Assembly: GCA_963555705.1 (NCBI GenBank)
Contig: OY743189.1
Location: 1,443,501 to 1,507,500, forward strand
Source: Ligustrum vulgare
Taxonomy: Eukaryota; Streptophyta; Magnoliopsida; Lamiales; Oleaceae
DNA: 64,000 nucleotides
Direction of reading: 5' to 3'
Part shown: positions 35,585 to 48,300 of the stretch, piece after piece
Layout of the letters: each line of letters starts with the position of its first letter
How positions within the stretch are numbered: position 1 is the stretch's first letter
Made by a program: the position numbers and the translations under genes
The notes under the pieces: model-generated
The model's database searches: none
Told to the model about the DNA's origin: nothing
What the model saw: only the letters and a program-made list of their open reading frames with translations

Positions 35585-35960
35585 TTGTTTTCAAAGAGCT
35601 GTTTTCAAAGAGCTGTTTTCAAAGCACTGTTTTCAAAGAACTGTTTTCAAATAGTTGTTTACAAAGAGCTGTTTTCAAAGAGCTTATGATTTTCAAAATA
35701 TGTCCCGTGCTGTAATGCACTATATGGTTTTCAAAGAGCCGTTTTCAAAGAGCTTATGATTTTCAAAATATGTCCCGTGCTGTAATGCACTATATGGTTT
35801 TCAAAGAGCCGTTTTCAAAGAGCTTATGATTTTCAAAATATGTCCCGTGCTGTAAAGAGTTATATGGTTTTCAAATAGCCGTTTTCAAAGAGCTTATGAT
35901 TTTCAAAATATGTCCCGTGCTGTAATGCACAATATGAGTTTTATCAAAAGCAGTTTTATA
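35585..35960 (+). repeat. TTTTCAAAGAGC array and ~70-bp repeats in solo LTR C
   Basis: A 14-bp TTTTCAAAGAGCTG array passes into four ~70-bp units containing ATGATTTTCAAAATATGTCC and CGTGCTGTAATGCAC. Homologous to the element B array, but expanded differently. Confidence 0.85.
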
Positions 35961-37097
35961 AAGAAGCCCTATCAATGTCCGTTTTATAAAGAGCCGGGAT
36001 TTATGTGTTTAATCATCTTATAAATTAATTAATTTGCATGAGTCTACTGAGTATTTCCCCCATGAAATACTCACCCTACTTTTTAACAGTTTTGCAGATT
36101 TCGGAGACGGTGGCGAGCGATGAATGATGGTGGCAATAATCGTTAAACGGTTGAAAGTTTGACGTTAATGATTTCCGTATTTTCCAAACAATCGAATAAT
36201 TTAGAGAAGTTCATTTATTTGAGAAATTATGACATTGTCAATTTCTTTACAAAATTAATGGTTCGATTTACTATTTCAAATGGTTTCATAATGTTTTCAA
36301 TTTTATCGGCCATTACAGTTTATTTAATGTTGCCAAAAATGAATTTCAATTATTTCTTCCGCAAAAATATTATTCGAAAAATTTAGACAGAAAATGACGT
36401 AGTGAACCGGGTATACGGAACTCGGGGCGCTACACCGCTGGCCGCCGAACACACACTAAAATTAAAATTTCACTGTTTCAATAAAATTTACAGAAATCAA
36501 TTTACGTCAATCAATTATGCCCTAACAAAATAAGTATCTACTATACAAAAGTCAAAATGAAATGTTTAATAAATGAGTACATGATACATCATAAGAAAGA
36601 TGATTGAATTTGGAGTTCAACGCAAAAAACGGAGTGCAATTCGGAGTTGTAGATCAAAAGTTATACACGTTTGAAGACAATTACCTTTAAATAAAATACG
36701 GAATGACTAAATTGAAAGAAAAGTAAAATTTGGGGACTAATGAACAAGAAAATTTAAAGGTAGGGACGTTATTCGCCAAAAAGATAAACGTAGGGACGTT
36801 ATTCGCCAAAAAAATAAACGTATGGACGTTTTTCCACAATAAGTGTCAAACGTATGGACGTTTTGTGCCAATTACCCAACTATTAATGGGCTGTTTTTTT
36901 TTTGACGAAAATGCCCTTGACATTTACTGTTCAATTTGAAGTTAACGGTGAAATGAGGTTAAAATTGACAGAAATGATGTCTTCTACCAAAAATTGTAAA
37001 GGTTGGGATGTTTAGCGTCAAAAATCAAAACGTTTGGACGTTTTGCACAATACATGTCAAACGTTGGGACGTTTTGTGCTATTAACCCTAAAATTAC

Positions 37098-37142
37098 ATA
37101 TGTTTCCCTGAGTGAAATTTCCAATTCACAGTTTCTTGTATG

Positions 37143-37179
<37 letters not shown>

Positions 37180-37708
37180 ATAAATGATATTTTATTTATA
37201 GGTGATTTTTCATGTATAAATTAATATTTACTTAAAATTTTAAGTTAATCATTTTTAGTTATAAGTTGATTTTGTACTTATAAATAATATTAACAAATAA
37301 GCGAACTTTTTTAGTTTTAAGTAACTTTTTAATATTTATAAGTAAATCTTTATAGTTGTATTTTTACTTTATAAACAAATTGTTACACAAAAGTGATTTT
37401 TTTTTTTTTTTTTTGTAAAGTAAAAAGCGATTTTTATCTTATGAGTATTATTTTATTATTATAAGTATTTCTTTAATTGTAATATAATTATTTTGCTTCT
37501 AATTAGTAATTTTTTTAGTTAAATGTTATTTTTATTGAACAAAATATTTCGGTCGGAAATAATTATTTTGGTTGGTTGTCGGTTGAGTGTTGTTCTTGAA
37601 CCCTTCAAAACTATTACAAAAAATTAAATTTAAAAAATAAAAAAAATTCCAAGACCTGATTTCCTAATCCCTTATAAACGGTGCCACTCATAATAGATCA
37701 AAATCGTG
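37098..37708. other. AT-rich stretch with an (ATT)n microsatellite
   Basis: A microsatellite of ATT units (about 37147-37178) followed by very AT-rich DNA with TTATAAGTA-type words. No gene or complete transposon recognised. Confidence 0.6.
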
Positions 37709-37717
37709 AAAACAAAA

Positions 37718-39218
37718 GGGAAAAATACACAAGTAAAGTGTTTACAAATATAGATTTCAAAAATAAGACAAAATCTATATATATTCAAAAATCAGGTTTT
37801 AGTCAATATTAATTAATTATTTTAAATAATTAAAAATAATTTATTAATTATACATATTAAGGTCACAACATTGCATAATTTCATGTCACAAACACAAATC
37901 TTTTAGGTTACAAGTTTCACAACTGATTTCAAGGTCACAATTTAATAAATCATTAGGTCGCACAAATATCAAATTAGTCAATCCGAACTTTTTTCTAGGT
38001 CACAACGTATTAAATTATTAGGTCACAAGTTTCACAACTAATTTCGAGGTCACAAATTACTAAATCATTAGGTCACTTAAATGTCAAATTAGTCAATCTC
38101 ACGTTTTTCTATTTCACAAGTCACAGCGTATTAAATTATTAGGTCACAATTTCCCCCAACTGATTTCAAGATCACATATTACTAAATTATTAGGTCACAC
38201 AAATTTCAAATTATTAGGTCACACAAATCTCAAGCATCCACAGCCCAAGCCGCCGCCCAAGTCGCCTCCATCGTCACCTCCTTATCCGGCACCCCCACAA
38301 CTCAACGCCGTCTTCGTAACCGCCACCATCACTACGCATCCGTCACGATCAACACCTCAACCGTTGCCGTAATCACGACTCACAACACAGCCCCACCCCT
38401 CAATCACCTGCTACCGCAGCCACCGCAATCACCGATAGCAGAATCATCGCCAGAACTACCCTCACCATCGCTAGAAGGCCCAGAACCACTACCACCTTCA
38501 ACAGACCACCGCAATGTTCAAAATTCCAATACGAAAATTCCACTCCCTCACCGGCTTCACCATCGCCGCCACTTCAAGCCGGCTGCAACACCATCGCTTC
38601 TCCCCTCCCTTCTCCAAATTCTGAATTCCAAATATCAAGCATCCAACCAATAACAGAAAATAAAGAAGAAAATAGAGCCACATGGAACATTGCAATGGGG
38701 TAGCACGAGATTTGACTTCATCATCTGGGCAAAACGGAGCCACTGCTGAGATCGACTTCTAATGGCCTCTGATAGATCGACGCAGTGGGGTCATTGCTTG
38801 ATTGAAGTAACAACGACGATGCTGCCTCGAGGTAAGCCGTAAGTCCGCAACACACCCTTACCTTGAAATCGCCAATCACGTGTCTATCTCATCAGATCCA
38901 AGATCAAGGTCACAAGCCAGCAACGGTCTTTCCAACGACGTTTGAAGAGTGGCGGAAGTTCGACAGTGTGGGTTGTGGCCGTGGGTTTGGTGCTTGGTCT
39001 TCAGATTTAGAGAGGGAGAGTGTATGGTGGTATATAGACGGCGGGTAGTTTAGGTGTGGTTGTGATAGGGTTGATAATTACTTAATTTTAGAATATTATT
39101 ATTTTAATTTATTAATTAATTGTTAAAATTATAATACAACCTGATTTTTGAAGTTACGTAGATTTCATCTTATTTATGAATTTTGATTTTTAAAAGTAGG
39201 GATGGGTGTAATTTCCAC
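37718..39218. mobile_element. Putative second Mutator-like element
   Basis: The ends are degenerate inverted repeats: left GGGAAAAATACACAAG and ATTCAAAAATCAGGTTTTAG, right (reversed) GTGGAAATTACACCC and CTTCAAAAATCAGGTTG. A 9-bp AAAACAAAA flanks both sides (37709-37717 and 39219-39227), but it is A-rich and could be chance. The interior has a ~135-bp tandem repeat and a GC-rich part (about 38235-39050) unlike its surroundings, which could be captured host sequence. The frames at 38498-38743 and 38863-39048 match nothing I recognise. Confidence 0.55.
37850..38225 (+). repeat. ~135-bp tandem repeats (ATTAGGTCACA units)
   Basis: About three imperfect units with the phrases ATTAGGTCACAAGTTTCACA, ACTGATTTCAAGGTCACAA and TCAAATTAGTCAATC. 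Confidence 0.85.
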
Positions 39219-39227
39219 AAAACAAAA

Positions 39228-39423
39228 CCCTAAACCAAAGCCCAAATCAGTTTGAACATAAAGAGTATATCACGCTAATTATATACCTTGACTTATTCAC
39301 ATATTAGAACCACGCATGTATCGAAACATTTATAAGACCATATAGGTTTCTCATCATACAAGTAAGGTTTAAGAGTGAAACTCCCAGCATAGTTGCTATT
39401 ATATGTAAAGTTGAAACTGTAAG
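39228..39423. other. Short stretch without a recognised feature
   Basis: I see no gene, repeat or element end in it. Confidence 0.5.
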
Positions 39424-40300
39424 TGTTATGCCCTAGGTCCAATCGTTTGACAAAACACTTATTAATATATTTGATACATTTAATATATAACAGATTTGTT
39501 ATTTAATTGATTTATAATAATATTATTATTCTTGCATATTAAATCAACAGAGTCTGTAGATTCAAATATTGATATCTTGTTAATCACAAAGAGTTGTGAT
39601 TGTGGGATATAATTGAATCTTAAATATCCTTAGTCGTAAAGTAATATCGAGAAACAGATATCATTATTACGGATAGACCAACATGTGTGTCATCATTCAC
39701 TTGAGAAGTGAGCAACTGATTTCACAAGCTAAGATATAGAGACATCTAAATGAACATGTGTATGTTTTTTGTTAAGAGAACAAAATATTGGAGACCCGTA
39801 ACACAGATTCGACATGGATAACTATCTGAGTGTCAGTGGTTAATCTCTAACGGTTGTTAGTGAAATTGATCCATTAACTTGAAGTCATCATAGTATCTTA
39901 AATGAGGACAGTCATACTTTGGCGATTTCGGATCTTACTCTGAAGGGAGTCGCTAATACGATGTCGTTTGGATATGTCAAGAATCATATAAAGGTTGTGA
40001 ATGAGCAATATAGGATTCGTCACTCTTAGATAGTAAGATATTATGACCTAAGTTTTATTTGGTTATGTCGATATCGAAATCCTTGGCCAAGGTGAATTCA
40101 TAAAGTAGAAAATAGTTTCGACGTTTATTGACTTAAGAGCGAAATAAAAGATAGGATCAATATACGAGATTGATACATTTCCATATCTTGTAATTGATCA
40201 GATCATATTGACGAAAGGATTATAATTTTAGGATAAATGAACAAGTTTGGTTTTGTCACACCACGTGACATTTCCCGTCACATGTATTGTCCTGAAACAT
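39424..40300 (+). mobile_element. Copia-type LTR fragment
   Basis: Begins TGTTATGCCCTAGGTCCAAT, a start shared by a widespread plant Copia LTR family, and continues for ~870 bp with no coding potential until Gypsy gag sequence begins. The right end and a target duplication were not identified. Confidence 0.5.
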
Positions 40301-40315
40301 TGTTAGATTTCAATC

Positions 40316-42674
40316 TTGGACAACCAATGTGAATTAATAAGTGCCCAGTGCCCCTTCTCTGAGGGTATTTGGAGGTGGCCAGTGCCTACTGACTTTGAAT
40401 TGCCGGAGATAAATAAGTACTCCGGGAGAGGTGATCCTGATTACCACCTACTAGATTATCACGCCAGTATGGAGATAGCAGGGGCTACTCCTGCTCTAAA
40501 GTGTAAGGCCTTTTCCCTAACACTTGAAGGGAGTGTCATACGATGGTACAAAAAACTCCCGCCTGGAAGCATCCATAATTAGAGAGACATCAAAACAGCC
40601 TTCAAGAATGGCTTCGTCTCCTTAAAGACAGGGCGAATTCCACCACAATGCCTACAAAATTTAAGGAAAGGAAGAAATGAATCTCTGAACAGCTACTTAG
40701 CATGATTCACCGAAGAAATGCACAGCTACGAAAACATCATAAAGGAAAAAATGTTCTTCGCACTGAAAGGGGGTTTGGATATGACAAGCATAATCTAGAG
40801 AGATGTGCAGAGTTTTAAACCAAGGGATCACAATGCCCTTGTTGACCTGATGAAGGAAGAAATAATCTCGGAAGAAATGGCAAGGGGCAGAGATAATCAT
40901 CCTCAAGAGAGGTGTAACATCGGATATCAACCTGTATGACCCAACAACAAGGAGCAATAAAAATCAGACTGAAAACCGCGTGTAGAGGTGGTTCATGCCC
41001 GTTTCCTAGGTTTGGGTCCAGTTATATAGCTGAAATCACGGAAACTATACCCAATTTACACTCTGCACTACCTGCGACAGTGCTTGCCACCGCCTCGAAA
41101 GTCGTAGATGGAAATAGAGGTGGTAAGCAACCCATGACTGGGGCGTATTGCGCATATCATCGGTTGTATGGGCATGTTATGGATGATTGTAGGGAAGTAC
41201 AAATGCAGACATGGCAAAAAGCCAATGAGAGAAGGGAAGGAAATGGAGCCCCGAATAGTGGAGGCCAAACATGCCTAATGATTAAAGGTTCAACGGAATT
41301 GAACAGAGGGACAACAAAAGATATCCCCCCAGAGGGGGAAACAATAATCGCCGCAGAGAGCAGAGTCACAATAAAAACAAAGCTCCGGCACTGGATAGAA
41401 ATATCCGAGACGTGCCTCATCCCCTGATGACCCGCCTATCCATGAGATAAATACCATCTTTGGGGGGAGCGCACCTAGGGGGGAATACCAGCAATTCCCA
41501 GAAAATATATATTAGAGAAGTCAAAGAGCCCGCCAATGTGAATTATTATTTGCACCCAGTGGGGAGTTCTAGAACGGAACCCATCACATTCACGTTGGAT
41601 GACGCAATTGGAGGATATTTTCTGCATAATGAGGCGTTGGTAATCTGGATGGTAGTCGCCGAAATGGTCTATCCCGAATGTTGGTAGATGGCGGGGCTTT
41701 AGTAAATGTAATTTACGGAGTCACCTATGATAAGTGAGAGTCGACACACAGCTTACCTTGGCTCCAGACCCTATTTATAGCTTTATTAGGGACTTCCAAG
41801 TGGATCTGCAATCCTCATGGCAGAAATGGGCCAAGAACCTACCATTTCTAGGATCCTAATAGAATTCTTGATTGTCGATAAAAGCTCATCGTATCATGGC
41901 TCTATTGGGAGGCTAGGACTCATTGACCTCAGAGCTATCACCTACACAAAGTATATATGCATTAAATTCCCAACGAACAATGGGGCGGCGACCGTCAGGG
42001 GTAGCAAGACTGAATCTAGGGCATATTATACTAATGCAATTTGGAAATTCCAGAACCGAACAGTCCACATGATAAGCGATGTAGCTATGATCGATGCAGC
42101 TCCGGACCTCGAAACGCTGAGTGACAGACCTGATAGGAACAAGGATGTTGTACTGTAGGAGGAGGAAGATATGGTAGATCTAGACCCTAGGATGGTGGGT
42201 GCAGATTGTCTGATCGCTTCAGCCGAAAACCTGGAATGCTTCTTGGTTGATCCTACAGACCCTATGAAGGAATTGTAGATTGGTCATGATGCCTCGCCTA
42301 AGTTCAAAGAGTAGTTGAAAATTTCTCATGCAAAACCTTGATGTATTTGTATGGAAACACAAGGACATGGTAGGCATAGACCCAAGGGTAGCTTGTCATA
42401 AGCTCCAAATTGATCCGACTCATCCTGGACACAGGCAGAAAAGAAGGCCTATAAGTCCAAAAAAGTATGAAGCCTTGAAAGAAGAGGTATCTAAGCTGTT
42501 GAAAAATGGCTTTATCAGATAACCTCGGTACTCGAAGTGGGTCTCCAACCCGATGTTGGTCCCTAAGCAAAGTGGAAATTTGAGGGTGTGCAATGAATTT
42601 ACAAATTTGAATCAAGCATGCCAAAAAGACAGCTTCCCCTACCTCGGATTGATCACTTAGTTGATTCCATAGTA
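40316..42674 (+). pseudogene. Ty3/Gypsy (Tat-like) gag-pol remnant
   Basis: Order gag, protease, start of RT, all with stops. Gag: FELPEINKYSGRGDPDYHLL and CKAFSLTLEGSVIRWYKKLP (40316-40582), continuing with RNESLNSYLA*FTEEM. Protease region: ARG-like linker, then LVDGGALVNVIYG near 41684 (the retropepsin site, with DGG rather than DT/SG) and FLIVDKSSSYHGSIGRLGL (41850-41920). RT start: FVWKHKDMVGIDPRVACHKL (42340-42400), ALKEEVSKLLKNGFIR, then PMLVPKQSGNLRVCNEFTNL. Cut at 42674 by an LTR-like sequence before the RT catalytic core. Non-functional. Confidence 0.85.
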
Positions 42675-43884
42675 CGGTGATAAGTGTATTTTATACACTT
42701 ATTTCTATCCTAAAAGTATGATTTTAATTGCTTATTCAAGAATATTTTCTATTTATTTTATGTCATTTGTTTATATTTTAAGAATAACCCAAAAGTCGTG
42801 AAAACAATAGAATTAAAGCTAAAATCAAGCAATTGGGTGTTAAAAGTGTTAAAGTAAGCAAATCAAGAGTTGATGTTGTTAATCAAAGGGCCAATTGGAA
42901 CAAGAAATTAAATTTGGAATAAGTCAGAAGTTCAAGGGCTAAATTGTAATAATCGAACGTTGGAGGACTTGCTGTGCAATTAAAAGACATGGATCAACTT
43001 GTAACATTTAAAAGACGGAAATTGCATTCAACCGCAACACCATGCGGTCGCATGACTTAATACCGTGTGGTCGCACGGTCACAAAAATCCGTGACTGAAG
43101 ATTACCTGCAGAGTCGTGCGGCCGCAACGTTTTGAACCGTGCGGTCGCACGGTTATCTTACTGGGCCGCAGCTGGACTTTTTTCGTGGAAATTAGCAGTC
43201 TTTCTTCCCAAGTAACCCAATTCTCGTGAATGTCTTCAAGATATTTTTCCTCTAAACTTTCATTTTATACCGACTACTCTAACAAAATAAAGAGAATATT
43301 ATGTAGCAATCCCCCAAAAAACAAAAAACAAAAAATTAGCTCGAATTTTTCATGCTCTCAATAAACAAAAAATTTCAATCGCTCACTTTTCCAAAATCAC
43401 TATTCAAAGGGTATTGTCATGTGAAGACTAGGGGACAAAATCCTTGGAATGAGAAAAAAATACAAGTTTTCAAAGGATAGTCGTTTTCTTCTTATTTCAA
43501 TTATAATGATTATCAAGATTCATGGTACGAAGTGTTTTTCTTTAGACCAATAAATAATTCCTAGTTTATTCAATTTCACCATGTAAGAATTCAACTTTTT
43601 CCGAAGTGATTACGAAATTGGTTTGAATAATTTGGAATTGGGGAGTCAATTTTACCTAGTCTTATTCAAATATTTGAACGTTTCAAAAAAATAAATAAAT
43701 AAATAATAGGAAAAACAATTCTTAAACCCTCGAGAAATATTTAATCTTTCGATTTGCTCTACACTTTAAGCTTCCATGGATTCTTTGTTGAGACTACCTT
43801 GTTACTCAAAAGACATATTAAAATTATAATCCAAAAACTATTATTCGAAGATTCAAAATCAAGTTGTGGTCAAAACTTCATGAA
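42675..43884. mobile_element. LTR-like fragment interrupted by a Copia insertion
   Basis: Interrupts the Gypsy RT frame with TGATAAGTGTATTTTATACA, which contains an AAGTGTAT/ATACACTT dyad and is a typical start of a group of plant Ty3/Gypsy LTRs. It holds palindromic CG-centred words (43041-43153). The sequence continues after the Copia element at 52387. Its other end was not found. The frame at 43754-43936 crosses the Copia boundary and is not a gene. Confidence 0.55.
43041..43153. repeat. Palindromic TGCGGTCGCA-type words
   Basis: CATGCGGTCGCATG (43041-43054), ACCGTGTGGTCGCACGGT (43062-43079), GTGCGGCCGCA (about 43115) and ACCGTGCGGTCGCACGGT (43136-43153). Confidence 0.85.
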
Positions 43885-43889
43885 ATATA

Positions 43890-45306
43890 TGTTGGGAACC
43901 CGGGTTGTTCTACTCACAAAAATTGATTTCTTGTGATAGATCATCCCGTTACAGGATTTTCTGTTCTATGTATTCAACTTGGAATAAATAATATTGTGCA
44001 CTAAAAACGATTTTGAGAAGATTACCCTTGTAGCGTGCTTTACAATAATCTTCATCGACTGCTGCTTGATTCCACCAAAGCTTCAAACCCTCAAGCTTTC
44101 CTCGGTGTTCTCCAATGGCAGTTGTGCAGGTGTGTGGTCACCTTTTTCAAGATCTAGGTTAAACTAGGATTAGGGTTTCTTTGTAAAGAGGAAACACACA
44201 CTACACACTTTAGTGTGTGTCTCGCCACTTTTCCTATTAGGTTAAGAAAAATAGTCTTGGGAGACTATTTGTAACATCTTTACACTCCAAAACCCTACCA
44301 GGCCTAGTACCATAACCCAGGCCCATTTCTGCACAACCCAATACAGGTAAAAAGCATGTATAAACCCATTACAGTGAAGCCACCGAGGGAACCTGATCGG
44401 ACCCAATTAAACTAAGCTCCAATAAATTAATTATGACCCGATCAACTCTTGATCAGTCAAAATTAATTTATTAATCACGTTCTATTCCACTAAAAGAACG
44501 AGATTGCACTCTTAGTAAAATTGAAATTACTGAAACAATTAATCAATAATTATATCCTCTGACTTATCGTTCTTACATGTTACCCCCGTCGATCAACTCG
44601 AATATTCGGAGCAAGTTAAAATGACCAAAATGCCCTTCTTCGAATATTCATAAATTCTCAACTCTCATCTTCTGTCTGACAGTTCGATGTGATCCCATCA
44701 CATCATAGAATTCAACAGTCACTGTCGAATTACTGAGCTCAGATTCAACTGTCCACTAGAAGAACCAGTGAGATTATGATCATACCTAAAAGGTGACGGA
44801 TTCCATAATACGAATATATGTTCCTCGTTAGTTTACTTTAATTCCCAAAGTACCGAGATATTGATCAGCAATTTGATCTCACCCATTGATACCTCAAAGA
44901 GCTTCAAGTTAGTAATCGAAGTCCATTATCCTATTAGGATTAAGGTCCCACGTACAATAATCAAGTGAAATTAAATTTGTATGGTCAATGTCACAAATTA
45001 ATTTCACGTGGTCCCGTCCAATACGTTCCAAACGTACTCTCAATTTTATTACCAAAGTCAAAGACAGACTTTAATAAAATCGAGACGATCTTATCAAAAT
45101 AAATTGTCCATATTTATTTACTGATCGTGAACGTTAATTTTAGATCGAATCACAAATTGAATCTTTCTGTGTTTAACAACTTAAACACTCAATTTGTAAT
45201 ATCAAATCGACCCGTGGACAAACACAACATCATATTAATACAACCAATTAATATTTTACTTTTAAATGTCGTGAATTATACTCTATGGGCATATATAATT
45301 CCAACA
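43890..45306 (-). repeat. 3' LTR of the Copia element
   Basis: TGTTGGGAACCCGG...ATTCCAACA on the plus strand. Contains a perfect 10-bp hairpin (44194-44220: ACACACACTA / TAGTGTGTGT). Frames inside (45127-45336) recur in the other LTR and are not genes. Confidence 0.95.
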
Positions 45307-45324
45307 ATCTCCCACTTGCCCTTA
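45307..45324 (-). promoter_or_regulatory. Polypurine tract of the Copia element
   Basis: Minus strand reads AAGGGCAAGTGGGAGAT directly before the LTR, the standard plant Copia form. Confidence 0.88.
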
Positions 45325-48300
45325 GAGTATATATGAAACATCGAATCATCCATCTTGTCAACATCATCATTACACTAATGATTATGTTCTCAACCAAGAT
45401 AGTAACTCCTTTCGATGTAAGTCACGGTTGTATAACAAACAATCCAAGATTGTGTTATTCCCAACCAATTAACCACAATATCTCCCAGTTATATTCCAAT
45501 TTTGACGACTCTCGAGAATCCTAGTCAAATCAGATCTTAATTAGTTTTATTCCATCAGATCACCAACTGAATAGATAAGCAAATATTTACTCGTTTTTCG
45601 AAAACGCTTCAGTATATGCTGTACCTCTATTCAATGATCTGATCCTGGATCAAACTAATAAATACCAACAATATCCCCAGCATAAGATATGACCTATCTA
45701 GTGCAAAGTAAGGCTTCCTATAGCCGGAGCATAAGGAACCTTCTCTATCTTACCATGAGTCTTAGGATAATACTCATAAGATAGATAAAGTCCACAAAGA
45801 ATATTATTCCTTTCAAGACTTCAATATTGCAAATGTAGATAGTATCTTATTATTACATGAAACTTGAGACTTTCTATTTCATTTTTCTCCCACTCCGAAA
45901 AGTACGGATGTCTAGAAAAAATAGACAGTCATCTACAAGTCCTTCAAGTCTAATTGCTGGTGCCAATTACTATTCAATGAAAATACTCTCACACATTAGT
46001 AGAGTGTCATTCAAATAAATAGTCGCGAAAACTGACTCATCTTTCTGTATACTCAAGTATACTTAAGATATATCAAGATTTTGATCAAGAACATGTATCA
46101 CAATCATTCGATCAAATTCTGTATTCCATATGTTGAACAAATACCCAAATCCAAAGTTGGAAACTTGTAAGTCATGAATTTTACTTTCATGGTTTTTAAT
46201 ATGAACTCATCAGATTACACTTTGTAAATGATTTCCTCAAGATGCATTCAAGAAACAACATCTTGACATCCATGTGTCGTACCTCATTTTGACAATGAAC
46301 GACAATGGATAAAAGAACCAGGTAAACTGTTGCATGACTATTGGCGAGAAGGGTTTCACAAACCCACAACCATAAACCTTGCACTAAAGGTATCAACCTT
46401 TCCATCTACCATTCTTTTATCATCTTAAAAATCATCACACCCTATAGGTTTGACCACATTGGGTGCGTCTACAAATATCCAAACTTGTTGGATTACTAGG
46501 AATCTAATTCCGAGTTCACATTCACCTTCCATGATTTCAAGTCTATAACTTCTACCACTTCCCTAAATGAGGAGTCCTTCTCTTATTTCAGTAGAGACTG
46601 TCTAAAAAGACTCTCCGTAGAATAATCGTCAAGAAGGTGGTCTTACAACCCTCCCACTCCAATTAGTCGCTGGAAGTGTATTTCCATTATGTCCAAACAG
46701 AGTCCCTTCCTCTCCTCCCACTACTTGGTTATATCCCTAATTGGGATCAACCTCTTCACTACCTCTTTATGAACATAAAGAAGAGGCAGAATAGTGAGAA
46801 CAACTTCGACTACAACCTTTGGTTTTTCCCTGTCCATTGGGTTCACCGGGCAAAAATAGTGGTTGAACCACTTGCCTATTTCTCCCACTAGGATCAGCAA
46901 CCATCGGTTCCGTAGGAAGTCCCAAATCATCAAGATTAATTCTATGCGGAAACCTGGAATCAAGTTGTTTGAACCACGTTCTAACATCTTATCCAATAGA
47001 ATTTTACTTGTGGATTTGTATTCTTCTATATGCCTTATCCTCTAAGAAAGTTACATTTTACTGAACAAATACTTTCTTGACTAGAGGACTATAGAAGAAA
47101 TAATTTCTAGTTTTGCTGCATACCTTATAATCAAACTTTCATTGTTGCCTCCATCTCGTCAATCCTGGCTTTCAGCTTGTGTGCCAAAAGTCCCCAAATC
47201 CGAATGTGGTGTAAACTGAGCTTGCACCCATGCCACAACTCTAGGGTTATTTCAGGAAACGAATCAATAGTACTAGGCTATGAAGGAACCTGACTATCTC
47301 CGGTATACATTCCCAAATGAAACTAGTAATGAGGATAACTCATCATTGATTTGGTATTACTTTGTTCTCCTTTTCCGATAAATGGTTCCTAAACTCATAT
47401 GAGAGATACACAAACCTCGATCAAATCGAAGTATTTCGATTCTCTTAATTACTTCTCAACTTCTATCCAAAATTCTAGAATTTCTTCAACATTTCGGATT
47501 AATGAGATATTAAGTATATAATCGAGATCTGGAGTGATCATCAATAAAAGTGATGAATTACTCGTACTCTCTCGTATCTTGAGCACAAAAGAATCCATTC
47601 ATATCGAAATGTATTAATCCTCAAACTCTTAAGTCCATATAAAGTATAAGGACTCTTGGTTATATGATCCTCTAAACAAGATTCAGAAAAATAGTATAGA
47701 TTCCACCTCAGATCCTTTTGAGGTCCATCCCTTACTAGTATTAAAATCGAGTTTTGGATAAGTGTAACCAAGCCTAAGATCTTAATCATTTTACCCTCTA
47801 AATAAAATTCAAAAGCCCACATAGATTCCACCTCCAAAATTCTTAGAGGCTATCTGTACTAGTCTTTCAATCTTATTTAGATAAATATGATTATCTTAAG
47901 ATCTTATCAAAGAGTTCATTAATACAAGGAGTCGTCTATCCCTTATCACTTGTAGTAATATTACACTTAGAACCATTTACAAGGCTTTGAGATTGTTAAC
48001 CATTTGTCTCGCAATAATAAGAGCATTATTTAACTTAATTCCAACTAATAACTGGAAATTAAGTGCTAAATAATTCCGCTCAAATAATAAAGAGACAAAA
48101 TAACAATTAAATTGTTTCACAAACATAAAAGCCCTACGGCTCTTTCCATATTACCGTACCCGTGCTTATCCTTATATTATACTCTATCTCATTGTATCAT
48201 TTGGTCACCTAGGACCAAATTGCAACAACTTGCAATAGTGATTAGTTACTCTAGAATCTATAATCAAGATAGACTCAATTACTAACCATAACACAATGAA

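Larger units (their letters stand above)
14087..36434 (+). mobile_element. Solo LTR 'C' inserted in the Mutator-like element
   Basis: Starts TGTAGCGACCAAG and ends CTCGGGGCGCTACA, flanked by CCGCT on both sides (14082-14086 and 36435-36439). Without nested retroelement A it is about 3.6 kb (14087-15034 plus 33798-36434). It belongs to the same family as element B, sharing both LTR ends and the 14-bp TTTTCAAAGAGCTG-type array. No internal domain is attached. The long frames at 14587-14934 and 33773-34378 are CAC/CCA-rich low-complexity translations, not genes. Confidence 0.88.
13134..37088. mobile_element. Mutator-like foldback element (split by nested insertions)
   Basis: The ends are inverted copies of GGGTTAATAGCACAAAACG, and the flanks are a perfect 9-bp duplication TAAAATTAC (13125-13133 and 37089-37097), the Mutator-superfamily signature. 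Without nested DNA the element is about 1.6 kb: left arm 13134-13914, a 39-bp loop (13915-13953), and right arm 13954-14086 continued at 36440-37088. The arms (~781 bp each) are close to perfect inverted copies over nearly the whole element. It encodes nothing. A transcript would fold into one very long hairpin, a possible small-RNA source. Confidence 0.88.
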
